Shown here piece by piece: positions 1 to 8,644 of a DNA stretch of 64,000 bases. Under the pieces are notes generated by a model. That model saw nothing but the letters and a program-made list of their open reading frames with translations. It was not told where the DNA came from and searched no databases. The DNA comes from an uncultured Bacteroidia bacterium. Lineage in GTDB: Bacteria; Bacteroidota; Bacteroidia; Bacteroidales; UBA932. How positions within the stretch are numbered: the stretch's first letter is position 1; every line of letters begins with the position of its first letter. The position numbers and the translations under genes are program-made. The stretch spans positions 1 through 64,000 of the forward strand of contig CADANY010000004.1 in NCBI GenBank assembly GCA_902789395.1. The letters run 5' to 3'.

Positions 1-241
1 CTTCGCGGAATTTACGCAGCCGGGGTTCCCGGCGAGGGCTAGGGATGAGCGTCCGCCGGAGGCGGCTGCTGACTTGACCGAGGGGGTTAGACGGATGCGT
101 AGCGGCCGGCTAAAATACCGAGTTGGCAAGCAGAGCGAAATCCCGACACCCTCGCCCCCGGCGGAGTCATGAAGCGAAGCGCCCACTCCTCCCCGAGAAG
201 GTATTCTTCTCCGGGGAAACGCGAGGAGAGGGGAGGGGGCG
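1..241. other. GC-rich intergenic segment with short hairpins
   Basis: No gene is supported in this stretch downstream of the TonB-like gene. It is very GC-rich and contains short perfect hairpins: GCCGGG/CCCGGC around a 3-base loop at 19-33, CCGCC/GGCGG around GGA at 53-65, and a longer one at 191-216 (CCCCG-AGAAG against CTTCT-CGGGG with one bulged C). None is followed by a U-tract in either direction, so they are not classical terminators. An open frame on the minus strand through here encodes a Pro/Arg-rich sequence with no recognisable features and is probably not a gene. Confidence 0.5.
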
Positions 242-958
242 TTATTGGGCGATGAAGGCGTAGGTGATGGTGCCGAGCTGGCGGGACGGGGCCGTTTGGG
301 AGATATTGAATCGGGAGAGGCGGGCTGCGCGGACAGCAAAACTGCGCAGGCAAGAATCAGAAGACGAAGCCGCATCATCCACCTTCGCATTGATGACTTT
401 CCCGCTGTTGTCCACTGTTATGATAACGGTCACTTGCCCAAAACCCATGCACCGGTACGCCGGAATCGGAAGATGACTAGCTTTGCGTCCTTCCAGTGAC
501 CACGACAGGACAGATGGCCCCGAATAGGTCTTTTTAGGCTCTTTCCGTTCCTCTTTCTGGGCGGGATCAGGCATATCGACGAAATCTTCCGGATTATCCT
601 GCCGGTTCTGTCCGTCCCTGAGATCTTTTGCCAAACGTTCCGCATCACGATAAAGCTGCTCGGCATCGGTATTCCTGTCATCTTTCAGCTGACCGGGGGA
701 GCGGTTGACTGTTACATTCCGGATCGGAATCCCGGATGCCGCTGCGATCAACTCTTCAAGTTTTTCCGCTGCGCTCTCGCGGAGTTCCTCCTGCTGCTCG
801 ATTTTTTCCTTTTCTTCCTGCTTTGTAAAGTCGAGCACAAAGGTATTCTCCTTCCTCACCTGGTAGCCGATCTGTGCGACCAGCAAGACAATAATCACCG
901 CGAGATGGACAATCGCGGTGATATAGAGTCCGGCTTTCTGGTCAGCACTGAGTTTCAT
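242..958 (-). CDS. TonB-like energy transducer protein
   Basis: 238-residue protein with the plan of a small TonB. A short cytoplasmic N-terminus and one membrane helix (about residues 9-31) are followed by a charged, Glu/Lys-rich stretch likely to be coiled coil (45-72), an acidic/basic linker (90-145), and a C-terminal domain (about 150-238). In that last part a strand pattern around QVTVIITVDNSGKVINAKV resembles the TonB C-terminal fold. TonB proteins couple the inner-membrane proton-motive force, through ExbB/ExbD, to outer-membrane transporters. The gene starts 3 bases after the udk stop, so it is probably co-transcribed with asnS and udk. An exb operon lies just upstream under its own promoter. 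The assignment rests on domain plan more than close sequence similarity; the usual Pro-rich spacer is replaced by a charged one. Confidence 0.65.
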   Translation of the reverse strand: MKLSADQKAGLYITAIVHLAVIIVLLVAQIGYQVRKENTFVLDFTKQEEKEKIEQQEELRESAAEKLEELIAAASGIPIRNVTVNRSPGQLKDDRNTDAEQLYRDAERLAKDLRDGQNRQDNPEDFVDMPDPAQKEERKEPKKTYSGPSVLSWSLEGRKASHLPIPAYRCMGFGQVTVIITVDNSGKVINAKVDDAASSSDSCLRSFAVRAARLSRFNISQTAPSRQLGTITYAFIAQ

Positions 959-961
959 GAT

Positions 962-1582
962 TTATTTGCCGTTTTTGTTCATCGCTTTCTCGATGGTCGC
1001 AGAAATGACATCGATCGCCACTTTATTGTGACCGCCTTGCGGAACGATGATATTTGCATAGCGTTTGCTCGGCTCGATGAACTGCAGGTGCATCGGCTTG
1101 ACGGTATCGCAATAGTGTGCGATCGCCGTTTCGATGGAACGCCCCCGCTCCGCGGTGTCACGGATGATAATCCGCATCAGACGGTCATCGTCATCGGCAT
1201 CGACGAATATCTTGATATTCATCTGGTCCCGGAGCTCCTTGCAGGTAAAGATCAGGATGCCTTCAACGATAATGACGTCCGCAGGCTCGACGGTTACGGT
1301 TTCGGTCTTGGAACGGGAGCAGGTGATATAGGAATATACCGGCTGCTCAATTGTTTTGCCCTGACGAAGTTCGCGGATCTGCTGGCACATCAGCTTCCAA
1401 TCGATGGCATCCGGGTGGTCGAAATTGATCTTCTGGCGCTCTTCCATCGGGAGGTGGCTGGAGTCTTTGTAGTAAGAATCCTGCGGGATAACGACAACCT
1501 TTCCCGGGAGCTGGCTTGTAATTGCCTTCACGACGGTTGTCTTTCCTGAGCCGGATCCTCCGGCGATACCGATTACTAACAT
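962..1582 (-). CDS. udk: Uridine kinase
   Basis: 206-residue cytosolic kinase that phosphorylates uridine and cytidine to UMP and CMP in pyrimidine salvage. The Walker A loop GGSGSGKTT is at residues 8-16. The substrate-binding signatures QDSYY (34-38) and NFDHPDA (53-59) are intact, and the EGIL strand (107-110) and the Arg-rich lid RDTAERGRS (141-149) are present. Length matches the family. It sits 19 bases after asnS and 3 bases before the TonB-like gene, so the three form one transcription unit. Confidence 0.95.
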   Translation of the reverse strand: MLVIGIAGGSGSGKTTVVKAITSQLPGKVVVIPQDSYYKDSSHLPMEERQKINFDHPDAIDWKLMCQQIRELRQGKTIEQPVYSYITCSRSKTETVTVEPADVIIVEGILIFTCKELRDQMNIKIFVDADDDDRLMRIIIRDTAERGRSIETAIAHYCDTVKPMHLQFIEPSKRYANIIVPQGGHNKVAIDVISATIEKAMNKNGK

Positions 1583-1601
1583 GTTATGTGGCGGTTATAT
1601 A

Positions 1602-3005
1602 CTAAAATTCAGCGTTTTTCGGAGTGCGCGGGAAGGGAATGACGTCGCGGATATTGGCCATACCCGTCACAAAGAGAAGCAGACGCTCAAACCCGAGTCC
1701 GAAGCCGCTGTGAGGCACGGTTCCGAATCGGCGGGTATCGATATACCACTCCAGATTCTTCCGTGACATTCCGAGTTCATCAATCCTTCTTTCCAGTTTC
1801 TCCAGCGACGCTTCACGTTCGCTGCCGCCGATGATCTCGCCGATCTTCGGGAACAGTACGTCCATACCGCGAACGGTACGTCCGTCTTCGTTCTGTTTCA
1901 TGTAGAAAGCCTTGATATCTTTCGGGAAATCGATCAGGATGACCGGCTTTCCGAAATACTTCTCGACGAGGTAGCGTTCATGCTCGCTCTGGAAGTCCGT
2001 CCCCCAGTGGACCGGATATTCAAACTGCTGCCCGTTCCTGACGGCTTCTTCGAGGATCTCAACGGCACGGGTATATGTGACCCGCTCGAAATCGATTCCC
2101 AGGACGCTGCGGAGGCGTTCTTCAAGCCCCTCGTCGTATTTTGCATTCAGGAACCGGATATCGTCGAGGCAGTTATCCAGTGCATACTGGACGAGATATT
2201 TGACAAACTCTTCGGCCAGTACCATGTTGTCATTGATATCGTAGAAAGCCATTTCCGGTTCGATCATCCAGAACTCTGCCAGGTGGCGCGGCGTGTTGGA
2301 GTTCTCAGCGCGGAAGGTCGGGCCGAAGGTATAAATCTCGCCGACAGCCGTTGCTCCGAGTTCGCCTTCCAACTGCCCACTGACGGTCAGACTGGTTTTC
2401 TTACCGAAAAAGTCCTTTGAGAAATCAACGCGTCCTTTCTTGTCAAAGGGAATATGGGCCATGTCCATCGTCGTGACCTGGAACATGTCGCCGGCTCCTT
2501 CCGCATCGGATTCGGTGATGAGCGGCGTATTGAGGTAGACGAATCCCTTGTCATTAAAGAACTTGTGGATTGCGAAAGCCATCGCGTGGCGGATCCGAAG
2601 GATCGCTCCGAACGTATTGGTGCGGAGTCGCATGTGGGCGACTGTGCGGAGGTACTCCAGGGAGGTGTCTTTCTTCTGGAGCGGATAACGCATCGGATCG
2701 CATTCTCCATAGACCTCGATCTCACGGGCCTGGATTTCAACGGCCTGTCCGCTGCCCATCGAAGCGACGAGTGTGCCGCGGACACCGATCGATGCGCCCG
2801 TCGTAATCTTCTTGAGCAATTCTTCGTCGAAAAGGGTCGCGTCTGCGACGACCTGGATATTGTTGATGGTAGAACCGTCGTTGAGGGCAATGAATTTCAC
2901 CTGTTTGTTGCCTCTTTTGGTCCTTACCCAACCTTTGGCGAGGACCTCTGCGCCCGGCTCAGCCTGCAGCAGATTCTTGATCTTGGTTCTTTTCAATGTT
3001 TCCAT
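1602..3005 (-). CDS. asnS: Asparaginyl-tRNA synthetase
   Basis: 467-residue class IIb aminoacyl-tRNA synthetase charging tRNA-Asn. An N-terminal OB-fold anticodon-binding domain (about 15-105) precedes the catalytic core. Class II motif 1 lies near residues 150-161, motif 2 begins [16 protein letters not shown] at 231 and motif 3 is [12 protein letters not shown] at 434. The short insertion around 180-205 between motifs 1 and 2 is normal for AsnS of this type. A consensus promoter lies 23 bases upstream of the start codon and a terminator separates the gene from the exb operon. Confidence 0.97.
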   Translation of the reverse strand: METLKRTKIKNLLQAEPGAEVLAKGWVRTKRGNKQVKFIALNDGSTINNIQVVADATLFDEELLKKITTGASIGVRGTLVASMGSGQAVEIQAREIEVYGECDPMRYPLQKKDTSLEYLRTVAHMRLRTNTFGAILRIRHAMAFAIHKFFNDKGFVYLNTPLITESDAEGAGDMFQVTTMDMAHIPFDKKGRVDFSKDFFGKKTSLTVSGQLEGELGATAVGEIYTFGPTFRAENSNTPRHLAEFWMIEPEMAFYDINDNMVLAEEFVKYLVQYALDNCLDDIRFLNAKYDEGLEERLRSVLGIDFERVTYTRAVEILEEAVRNGQQFEYPVHWGTDFQSEHERYLVEKYFGKPVILIDFPKDIKAFYMKQNEDGRTVRGMDVLFPKIGEIIGGSEREASLEKLERRIDELGMSRKNLEWYIDTRRFGTVPHSGFGLGFERLLLFVTGMANIRDVIPFPRTPKNAEF

Positions 3006-3028
3006 AATATATGTTTCACTAAATCATG

Positions 3029-3036
3029 CAAAGATA
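3029..3036 (-). promoter_or_regulatory. Promoter -7 element of the asnS operon
   Basis: TATCTTTG on the minus strand, an exact match to the Bacteroidota -7 consensus TAnnTTTG, 23 bases before the asnS start codon. Confidence 0.75.
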
Positions 3037-3052
3037 GCGAAAATATATATTA

Positions 3053-3088
3053 AAAGAAAGGCTGATCCGTACGGGTCAGCCTTTCTTT
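3053..3088 (-). terminator. Intrinsic terminator of the exb operon
   Basis: Perfect 13-base inverted repeat (AAAGAAAGGCTGA at 3053-3065, complement at 3076-3088) around a 10-base loop. Read on the minus strand it follows the last exbD gene and runs into a U/A-rich stretch. It ends just before the asnS promoter. Confidence 0.8.
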
Positions 3089-3106
3089 CTATTGGGAATG
3101 GGCGGT

Positions 3107-3583
3107 TTATTTGTCTACGCCCGGTTTTCTTGCCGCATACATGATCTTAAGCGCGGAGCAACGTCTGAGCTCCTGCTTAACATCCGTAACGATACCCATT
3201 CTGACGTCCTCGTCAGCGCGGATGCCGACAGTCATGAAAGATCGGTCAGCCTCACTCATGGCGTCACGCTCGGCTGCGATGAAGTCGCGGATGTCATCAA
3301 CCGTCTTGAAAGAGTCGTTGAGCTGGATACGGGCATCGGTACCGTACATAGCCTGGAGATGTTTCACAGGGGTTCCGATGTTGACGTATGAGGTCAGGTC
3401 CTTTCTTTCAAGCTTGGCAACTTCCGTTGCTTCAGGGAGCTTTACGATAACCTTGTTCTCGGTTTCACGGAGCTGGGTCGTAACCATGAAGAAGAAGAGG
3501 AGCATGAAGACGATATCGGACAAAGAACTGGAAGTTGCCTGAGGCACTTCTTTCTTGTTGTTTGATCCACCGAATTTAGACAT
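3107..3583 (-). CDS. exbD: ExbD/TolR-type biopolymer transport protein (second copy)
   Basis: 158-residue ExbD-family protein. A short N-terminal cytoplasmic tail leads into a single membrane helix (about 21-37) that begins with the family's conserved Asp (LSDIVFML, D23), thought to carry the proton in ExbD. A periplasmic domain of about 110 residues follows and ends in the beta-alpha pattern VGIRADEDVRMG..VTDV typical of ExbD/TolR. It lies 12 bases after the other exbD and is the last gene of the operon. It differs clearly in sequence from its neighbour, so the two are likely to make a hetero-oligomer or to serve different TonB proteins. Confidence 0.9.
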   Translation of the reverse strand: MSKFGGSNNKKEVPQATSSSLSDIVFMLLFFFMVTTQLRETENKVIVKLPEATEVAKLERKDLTSYVNIGTPVKHLQAMYGTDARIQLNDSFKTVDDIRDFIAAERDAMSEADRSFMTVGIRADEDVRMGIVTDVKQELRRCSALKIMYAARKPGVDK

Positions 3584-3595
3584 AGTTAAATCTCC

Positions 3596-4171
3596 TTATC
3601 TTTTTTTGGTTACATCCTTAGGCTCGGCCTCCGAGATGTTCTGAGGAATGACTCTTCTTGCAATCTTCTGCCTGTCCTCATCGAGTTTGGCGTATTTCCT
3701 TCCGTACTCCTTAAGGCACCATTCGTCACGCAGTTCATTGACGGCTTTTACGAGCTCGTTCTGGACGGCGATGTAAGCCTGGTAACTGGTACCACGGTCG
3801 TTCTGAAGGGAAATAACTCCCTTGGAAACCGGATACATCTTCCCTTCGATCTCCTGCATTTCCTTTTCAGGCATATTCGGATCGTCGGTCGGGTTGGCGA
3901 GGAATTCTTTTACTTTGTCTTTGAGGAAGGCGACATCAATGGCTTCGTTACCGGCAAACAGTTTATCGGCAGAGTTGATCTTGACGATAATGATATTACG
4001 ACGGTTGACCTTCACATCCTGCTGATTCTTCGAGTCAGGGATCTGAGGGAGTCGACGCTGCAGACCTGCAGGCTCTCCCATCGTGGTAGTCATGAGGAAG
4101 TAGCAGAGCAGGAGGAATGCAATGTCCGCCGTCGAACTGGTGTTCATTTGCGGTGTTTTCTTGCTAGCCAT
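3596..4171 (-). CDS. exbD: ExbD/TolR-type biopolymer transport protein (first copy)
   Basis: 191-residue ExbD-family protein with one N-terminal membrane helix (about 15-30, TADIAFLLLCYFLMTTT) carrying the conserved Asp at D16. The periplasmic part is longer than in the neighbouring exbD and has a charged, Lys/Arg-rich C-terminal tail. It starts 3 bases after the four-helix protein gene, indicating translational coupling. Together with ExbB it should form the proton-driven motor for TonB. Confidence 0.88.
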   Translation of the reverse strand: MASKKTPQMNTSSTADIAFLLLCYFLMTTTMGEPAGLQRRLPQIPDSKNQQDVKVNRRNIIIVKINSADKLFAGNEAIDVAFLKDKVKEFLANPTDDPNMPEKEMQEIEGKMYPVSKGVISLQNDRGTSYQAYIAVQNELVKAVNELRDEWCLKEYGRKYAKLDEDRQKIARRVIPQNISEAEPKDVTKKR

Positions 4172-4174
4172 GTC

Positions 4175-4627
4175 TTATGCTTTTTTGTTGCGGAGGCTCA
4201 TAACAATCTCGCCGACAACGATGGAGGCGATAGCTGCACCGCCAAGGATGTATGCAAGATTGAGGATAGTGTCAGTCATTTTGAGTTCCGACGCAGTCGG
4301 GACCTTCGATCCGTTGTAACCCATTGCAGGGGCACCGGAAGCGAGAAGGTATGCGATGAATGCCAATACTGCGGCTCCGGCGATGATGATTCCCATCTTG
4401 ACAAGACTCTTGGGATTCGTCCGGATTGCAATATACAGACCTACACAGATTACGGAGACCAGTGCGAGACCGACCATTCCGTAAGCCCAGTAGAGCAGAA
4501 GATCCGTCATCTTGCCGTCGTTGGCCTCAAAACCCTTCATGGTTCCGAGGATGAGCACGCCGACACTGAGGATCATCAGCACCCACAGCAACACCTTAAT
4601 AATTTTGGCGTATTTCTGTTTTTCCAT
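4175..4627 (-). CDS. Four-helix membrane protein of the exb operon
   Basis: 150-residue hydrophobic protein with four predicted membrane helices at about residues 9-29, 42-66, 76-97 and 117-145, and no recognisable catalytic motif. It sits between exbB (28 bases) and exbD (3 bases). Small uncharacterised membrane proteins in this position are a recurring feature of Bacteroidota exb operons. From context it is probably an accessory subunit or assembly factor of the ExbB-ExbD motor. No function can be read from the sequence itself. Confidence 0.75.
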   Translation of the reverse strand: MEKQKYAKIIKVLLWVLMILSVGVLILGTMKGFEANDGKMTDLLLYWAYGMVGLALVSVICVGLYIAIRTNPKSLVKMGIIIAGAAVLAFIAYLLASGAPAMGYNGSKVPTASELKMTDTILNLAYILGGAAIASIVVGEIVMSLRNKKA

Positions 4628-4655
4628 TGTGCAGGGTTAATTTGAAATCCAAAAA

Positions 4656-5459
4656 CTATTTGTTGTATTTGGTAATGGCATCCACGAAACGGATGGAGGA
4701 GTCCTCCATGTCGATGGAAAGGGAATCGATCTTGGCGAGGATATAGTTGTAGAAGACCTGGAGGATCATAGCGACGATAAGACCGCCGACGGTCGTGATA
4801 AGAGCGACCTTCATACCACCAGCGACAACGTTCGGGGAGATATCACCGGCTGCCTGGATAGCATCGAAGGCCTGGATCATACCGATAACGGTACCGAGGA
4901 ATCCGAGGGACGGGGCAATCGCGATGAAGAGGGCGATCCAGCTCAGACCGTTCTCCATAAGGCTCATCTGGACACCGCCGTAGGAAACGATGGTCTTCTC
5001 GACGACATCAACGCCCTGGTCCATACGGAGGAGACCCTGGTAGAAGATGCTGGCGACAGGACCGCGGGTGTTGCGGCAAACTTCCTTTGCTTTCTCAACG
5101 CCACCTTCCTGGAGAGCTTTCTCAACATCCTCGAGGAGCTTGGTCGTGTTGGTCTTGGAGAAGGCCAGATAGAGAATTCTCTCGATAGCGAGAGCGAGAC
5201 CGAGGATCAAGCAGATGACGATCAGGGACATGAAGCCTGCACCACCTTCGATGAATTTGGTCTTGAGGGCCTGGTGGAGAGGAATCTCCTCACCGGAACC
5301 GGCGAAGAGGTCGACAACCTCGTCGTCATTTGCTGCAGCCGGTTCGTCAGCTACCTGTTCCTGAGCGGCAGGAGCGGCGTTCTCGTCCTGAGCGGAAGCG
5401 ATGTTTGCAGTGAAGGTCACAAGACCAGCAACTGCCAAAAACATGAAAAACTTTTTCAT
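4656..5459 (-). CDS. exbB: ExbB/TolQ/MotA-family proton channel protein
   Basis: 267-residue inner-membrane protein. A cleavable-looking signal peptide (1-23, ending SAQ) is followed by an Ala/Glu/Asp-rich segment (24-60), then the channel domain. That domain has a first membrane helix at about 75-98, a cytoplasmic helical loop (100-165), and two long membrane helices with the family signature APSLGFLGTVIGM near residue 188 and TTVGGLIVAMILQVFYNY further on. It forms the pentameric scaffold of the TonB energy-coupling motor. First gene of an exbB / four-helix protein / exbD / exbD operon. Confidence 0.93.
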   Translation of the reverse strand: MKKFFMFLAVAGLVTFTANIASAQDENAAPAAQEQVADEPAAANDDEVVDLFAGSGEEIPLHQALKTKFIEGGAGFMSLIVICLILGLALAIERILYLAFSKTNTTKLLEDVEKALQEGGVEKAKEVCRNTRGPVASIFYQGLLRMDQGVDVVEKTIVSYGGVQMSLMENGLSWIALFIAIAPSLGFLGTVIGMIQAFDAIQAAGDISPNVVAGGMKVALITTVGGLIVAMILQVFYNYILAKIDSLSIDMEDSSIRFVDAITKYNK

Positions 5460-5556
5460 AACGTTTTTGTGAGTTAATTAAATAGTTATTAAATAGTTAA
5501 TAATTTTCTGTCCGGGATCGGAAACACTCCGGTACCCTAAATCCTGTGCAATTTAG

Positions 5557-5564
5557 CAAAATTA
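5557..5564 (-). promoter_or_regulatory. Promoter -7 element of the exb operon
   Basis: TAATTTTG on the minus strand matches TAnnTTTG. It lies 97 bases upstream of exbB, giving a leader of about 90 bases. The leader contains an imperfect hairpin near 5517-5540 (GGGATCGGA against TCCGGTACCC). Confidence 0.65.
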
Positions 5565-5580
5565 TTTCAAAGTACAATAA

Positions 5581-6615
5581 TTATTTTGTGATTTCGCCTT
5601 TCAAGTTCTTCGTCAGCATCTCTTTTACCCATTCGTTGTCACTGCTTTTTCCCATCAGGAAGAAGAGCTTCGCGAGGGTGCTTTCCGTCGTCCCGTCGTA
5701 GCCGTTCACGACGCCGGCACGCGCCATGGCTTTTCCGTTGGCATAAAGGTCCATGTCCACGGACCCCGTCAGGCATTGCGTGACATTGACGAGGATCTTG
5801 CCCATCCCGCCGGCTTCCCTGACGATGTTGAGGAACCAGTCTCCGGTCGGGGCATTGCCGGCGCCGTAGGTCTCCATGATCACGGCGCGGGTCTCGGGCC
5901 CGCACAGGACGGCGCGCATGACTTGCGGGGTCATGCCGGGATGGAGTTTGAGTATCGAGACACGCATGTCCAGTTTCGTGTTGATGGACAGGCTCGAGTA
6001 CCAGTCCAGCGGCCTTCGGATCAGGTCGGTGTTGTACCGGATGTTGATCCCGGCCTCGGCCAGCAGGGGGTAATTCGGCGACTGGAAGGCGCTGAAGTGC
6101 TCAGAACTGACCTTGACGGCCCGGTTGCCGCGGATCAGTTTGGAGTCAAAGTATATCGCGACTTCCGGGACGATGGCGTGGCCCTCAGGGTCTTTGGCGG
6201 CCGCAATCTCCACGGCGGAGATGAGGTTCTCCTTCCCGTCCGTCCTAAGGGTTCCGATCGGCAGCTGGCTGCCGGTAAAGATAACCGGTTTGGTCAGTCC
6301 GTCCAGCATGAAACTAAGGGCTGAGGAAGAATAAGCCATCGTGTCGGTCCCGTGCAAGATGACGAATCCGTCGTAATCGTCGTATTTGTCCTTGATCAGT
6401 TCCGCCAGCCGCTGCCACAGGCCGGGCTCTACGTCGGAGGAGTCGATCAGGGGATCGAAGGTATAGGAATCGATCCGTCCCGCGAACTTGGAGAGTTCGG
6501 GCACTTCGTCTATAATCGCCTCGAAATCAAATGGTTTCAGAGCTTGTTCAATCGGATCCATCTTCATCCCGATGGTCCCTCCCGTATAGATCAGGAGTAT
6601 CGATGCTTTGTTCAT
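5581..6615 (-). CDS. ansA: Type I (cytoplasmic) L-asparaginase
   Basis: 344-residue asparaginase hydrolysing L-asparagine to aspartate and ammonia. The first catalytic Thr lies in TGGTIG (residues 11-16) and the second in HGTDTM (88-93). The downstream signatures TDGKENL and YGAGNAP are also present. There is no signal peptide, so the enzyme is cytosolic, as expected for AnsA rather than the periplasmic type II enzyme. Its ATG overlaps the stop of the upstream TatD gene by four bases (ATGA), so translation is coupled. Confidence 0.93.
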   Translation of the reverse strand: MNKASILLIYTGGTIGMKMDPIEQALKPFDFEAIIDEVPELSKFAGRIDSYTFDPLIDSSDVEPGLWQRLAELIKDKYDDYDGFVILHGTDTMAYSSSALSFMLDGLTKPVIFTGSQLPIGTLRTDGKENLISAVEIAAAKDPEGHAIVPEVAIYFDSKLIRGNRAVKVSSEHFSAFQSPNYPLLAEAGINIRYNTDLIRRPLDWYSSLSINTKLDMRVSILKLHPGMTPQVMRAVLCGPETRAVIMETYGAGNAPTGDWFLNIVREAGGMGKILVNVTQCLTGSVDMDLYANGKAMARAGVVNGYDGTTESTLAKLFFLMGKSSDNEWVKEMLTKNLKGEITK

Positions 6616-7376
6616 ATCCGGAATAGTTTCTGTGCGTTTCGGGTTGTGGTTTCTTCAATCTCTTCCAGGAAAACGCCTTTCAGCTGGGCGACTTTTGCCG
6701 CGATGAGGGGAAGATAGGCGCTTTCGTTCCGGTGTCCGCGGTGGGGAACCGGTGCCAGGTAGGGAGCATCCGTTTCGAGCAGGATATGTTCCATCGGTAT
6801 TTTCCGGACGGCTTCGGCTACGGATGCATTTTTAAAAGTAACGACGCCGCCGATCCCGACGGAAAAGTCCCCGTACTGACGGGCACGCCGATAGATTTCA
6901 TAACTGGAGGTAAAGCAGTGCAGGTTGCCACGAAGACCGAGGTGACGGCAGTCGGAAAGGATGGAAAACAAGTCTTCCCAGGCATCGCGGAGGTGGATGT
7001 TGACGGGGAGATCCCATTCGGCAGCCATCTCGAGCTGAACGCGCAGCGCCTCTTTCTGCTGCTGCTTGAACTCAATCCCTTCGTGGTAGTCCAGTCCGAT
7101 TTCTCCGACGGCAACGATCCCGCGGTCCCGGTAGGCCGGGAGCAGGTCGATCTCCTCCTGCCACCGCGCATCGACCGACCCCGGATAGAGTCCGATCATG
7201 GGGTAGAGCACGCCCGGGTGGGCATCATTGAGGCGGAAAAGGGCGTCGCGCTCCCGGCTGTCGACGTCCGGCTGGATCATCTTCCCGACACCGGCTTCCT
7301 TTGCGCGGGCGATTGCTTCTTCCGCGTCCGGAAGGAGCCACTCGTCGTAGAGGTGCGTATGGGTATCGATGAACAT
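6612..7376 (-). CDS. TatD-family metal-dependent DNase/hydrolase
   Basis: 254-residue TIM-barrel amidohydrolase-like enzyme. Metal ligands are visible: H6 and H8 in FIDTHTH, Glu in GEIGLDYH, His in VNIHLRDA, His in LHCFTSS and Asp in LETDAPYLAP. TatD proteins are 3'-5' exonucleases acting on DNA or RNA. The start was placed at 7376, not at an in-frame ATG 18 bases upstream, because the protein then begins right at the conserved FIDTHTH strand and because a consensus -7 promoter occupies 7382-7389. That leaves almost no untranslated leader. The gene overlaps ansA by four bases. Confidence 0.9.
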   Translation of the reverse strand: MFIDTHTHLYDEWLLPDAEEAIARAKEAGVGKMIQPDVDSRERDALFRLNDAHPGVLYPMIGLYPGSVDARWQEEIDLLPAYRDRGIVAVGEIGLDYHEGIEFKQQQKEALRVQLEMAAEWDLPVNIHLRDAWEDLFSILSDCRHLGLRGNLHCFTSSYEIYRRARQYGDFSVGIGGVVTFKNASVAEAVRKIPMEHILLETDAPYLAPVPHRGHRNESAYLPLIAAKVAQLKGVFLEEIEETTTRNAQKLFRI

Positions 7377-7381
7377 GGATG

Positions 7382-7389
7382 CAAATGTA
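7382..7389 (-). promoter_or_regulatory. Promoter -7 element directly before the TatD gene
   Basis: TACATTTG on the minus strand, exact match to TAnnTTTG. Only 5 bases separate it from the preferred ATG at 7376, so a transcript from here would be leaderless or nearly so. Chance occurrence between two close genes cannot be excluded. Confidence 0.5.
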
Positions 7390-7400
7390 CGCATTTTATT

Positions 7401-8564
7401 TCATAATAAGGAACATCGCCGGAGGATATCCGTCGTGATGATTCCCGCCGAAGAAAGAAGGGAAACCGCTTCTGCTATTTCCCGGTAGGGTCTGCCTGTA
7501 AGGGAGGATAGTCCGTCCGGAGTGATGCCCCTGTTGGCTCCGATCCTGCCGGCTATTTCCGACAGAAACCGACGTTTTTCCGGAGGATATGCAGTGCCGA
7601 AGCGGTTTTCGATCCGCTCTTTCAGGTCGATTTCCTTCCGGCTGCGGGCCGGCCTGATCCCGAGCCGCTCCGCCAGACTGTCCGGATCCGAGATAATATC
7701 TGCCATCCTGTTCATTATAAGGCTGTTACATCCGGCTGATAGCGGGTCGTCAAGCCTTCCGGGAAGCGCGAATACGTCCCGGCTGTATTCGTTTGCGTAC
7801 CGGGCTGTGATCAGGCTTCCCCCCTTTACTCCGGATTCAATGACGATCGTAGCCTGGGAAAGACCGGCGATGATACGGTTCCGGCGCATGAAATTCAGGG
7901 CTACCGGTGCCGTTCCGGTCGGATAGTCCGAAAGGAGAGCGCAACCTTCATCCCGGCTCATCCTTTCCCCGAGCGACCGGTGCTGCCAGGGGTAGATATC
8001 ATCGATTCCCGTCGCCATGACCCCGATGGTCGGTAATCCGCATTGAAGCGCCGTCTCATGGGCGATCCGGTCTGTTCCGAAAGCCAGTCCGCTGATAATG
8101 ACCGGCTTTACGGATGCGGCGGCAAGGGTTTCGACGATCCGCCGGCACCAGGCTTCCCCATAGGGGGTGACTTTCCGCGTCCCGACGATCGCAATGGAAG
8201 GACGGTAGCCGAAAAGAAGGCCTGGGGATGAACGGCTCCGAAGGTAGAGTCCGAGCGGCGGGTCCGGGCATTCCAGAAGATTCTGGGGATATCCCTCGTC
8301 TTCGATGGACAGAAACCTCCCTCCGTACCGGGCAATCGTTTCCAGTTCACGGGCGGCCGCTTCCAGGGCGGCGGGCCGGATTTCCCCGGCCAGGGCGGGA
8401 GCGTCGGCGAGCAGGGCAGAAAGACGGTCTTTCGGAAGAGAGAAAACGGCACGGGCATTGCCGGCGGCGGTACAGAGGTTCCATCCGATGCGGGGGGTAA
8501 ATCCGAAAATCCGGTTGAGGGCGCAGAAGCACGTCCTTTCATCAAAAAATCCTTCCATAGTCAA
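7401..8564 (-). CDS. dprA: DNA-processing protein DprA
   Basis: 387-residue protein of the DprA/Smf family, which binds incoming single-stranded DNA and loads RecA during natural transformation. An N-terminal helical SAM-like region (about 1-70) precedes the Rossmann-like core, with IAIVGTRK at 124-131, SGLAFGTD at 158-165 and GSLITARYA further on. A C-terminal winged-helix region covers about 320-387. Length is standard. The next gene (TatD) starts 24 bases downstream. No other competence genes are nearby. Confidence 0.92.
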   Translation of the reverse strand: MTMEGFFDERTCFCALNRIFGFTPRIGWNLCTAAGNARAVFSLPKDRLSALLADAPALAGEIRPAALEAAARELETIARYGGRFLSIEDEGYPQNLLECPDPPLGLYLRSRSSPGLLFGYRPSIAIVGTRKVTPYGEAWCRRIVETLAAASVKPVIISGLAFGTDRIAHETALQCGLPTIGVMATGIDDIYPWQHRSLGERMSRDEGCALLSDYPTGTAPVALNFMRRNRIIAGLSQATIVIESGVKGGSLITARYANEYSRDVFALPGRLDDPLSAGCNSLIMNRMADIISDPDSLAERLGIRPARSRKEIDLKERIENRFGTAYPPEKRRFLSEIAGRIGANRGITPDGLSSLTGRPYREIAEAVSLLSSAGIITTDILRRCSLL

Positions 8565-8578
8565 AGCACATTAGGCTT

Positions 8579-8586
8579 CGAATATA
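8579..8586 (-). promoter_or_regulatory. Near-consensus promoter upstream of dprA
   Basis: TATATTCG on the minus strand, one mismatch from TAnnTTTG, 14 bases before the dprA start. Weak evidence; dprA may instead be read from the queA operon. Confidence 0.3.
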
Positions 8587-8644
8587 GAAGGAAAAGGCCG
8601 GGGAAAAGTGGTTTTTTACGTTTTCCCCTGTTTTTTTCTGAATT

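Noticed and set aside
87-353. Minus-strand open frame of 88 codons in the GC-rich segment
   Set aside because: Pro/Arg-rich, overlaps the TonB-like gene in another frame, no promoter and no recognisable features.
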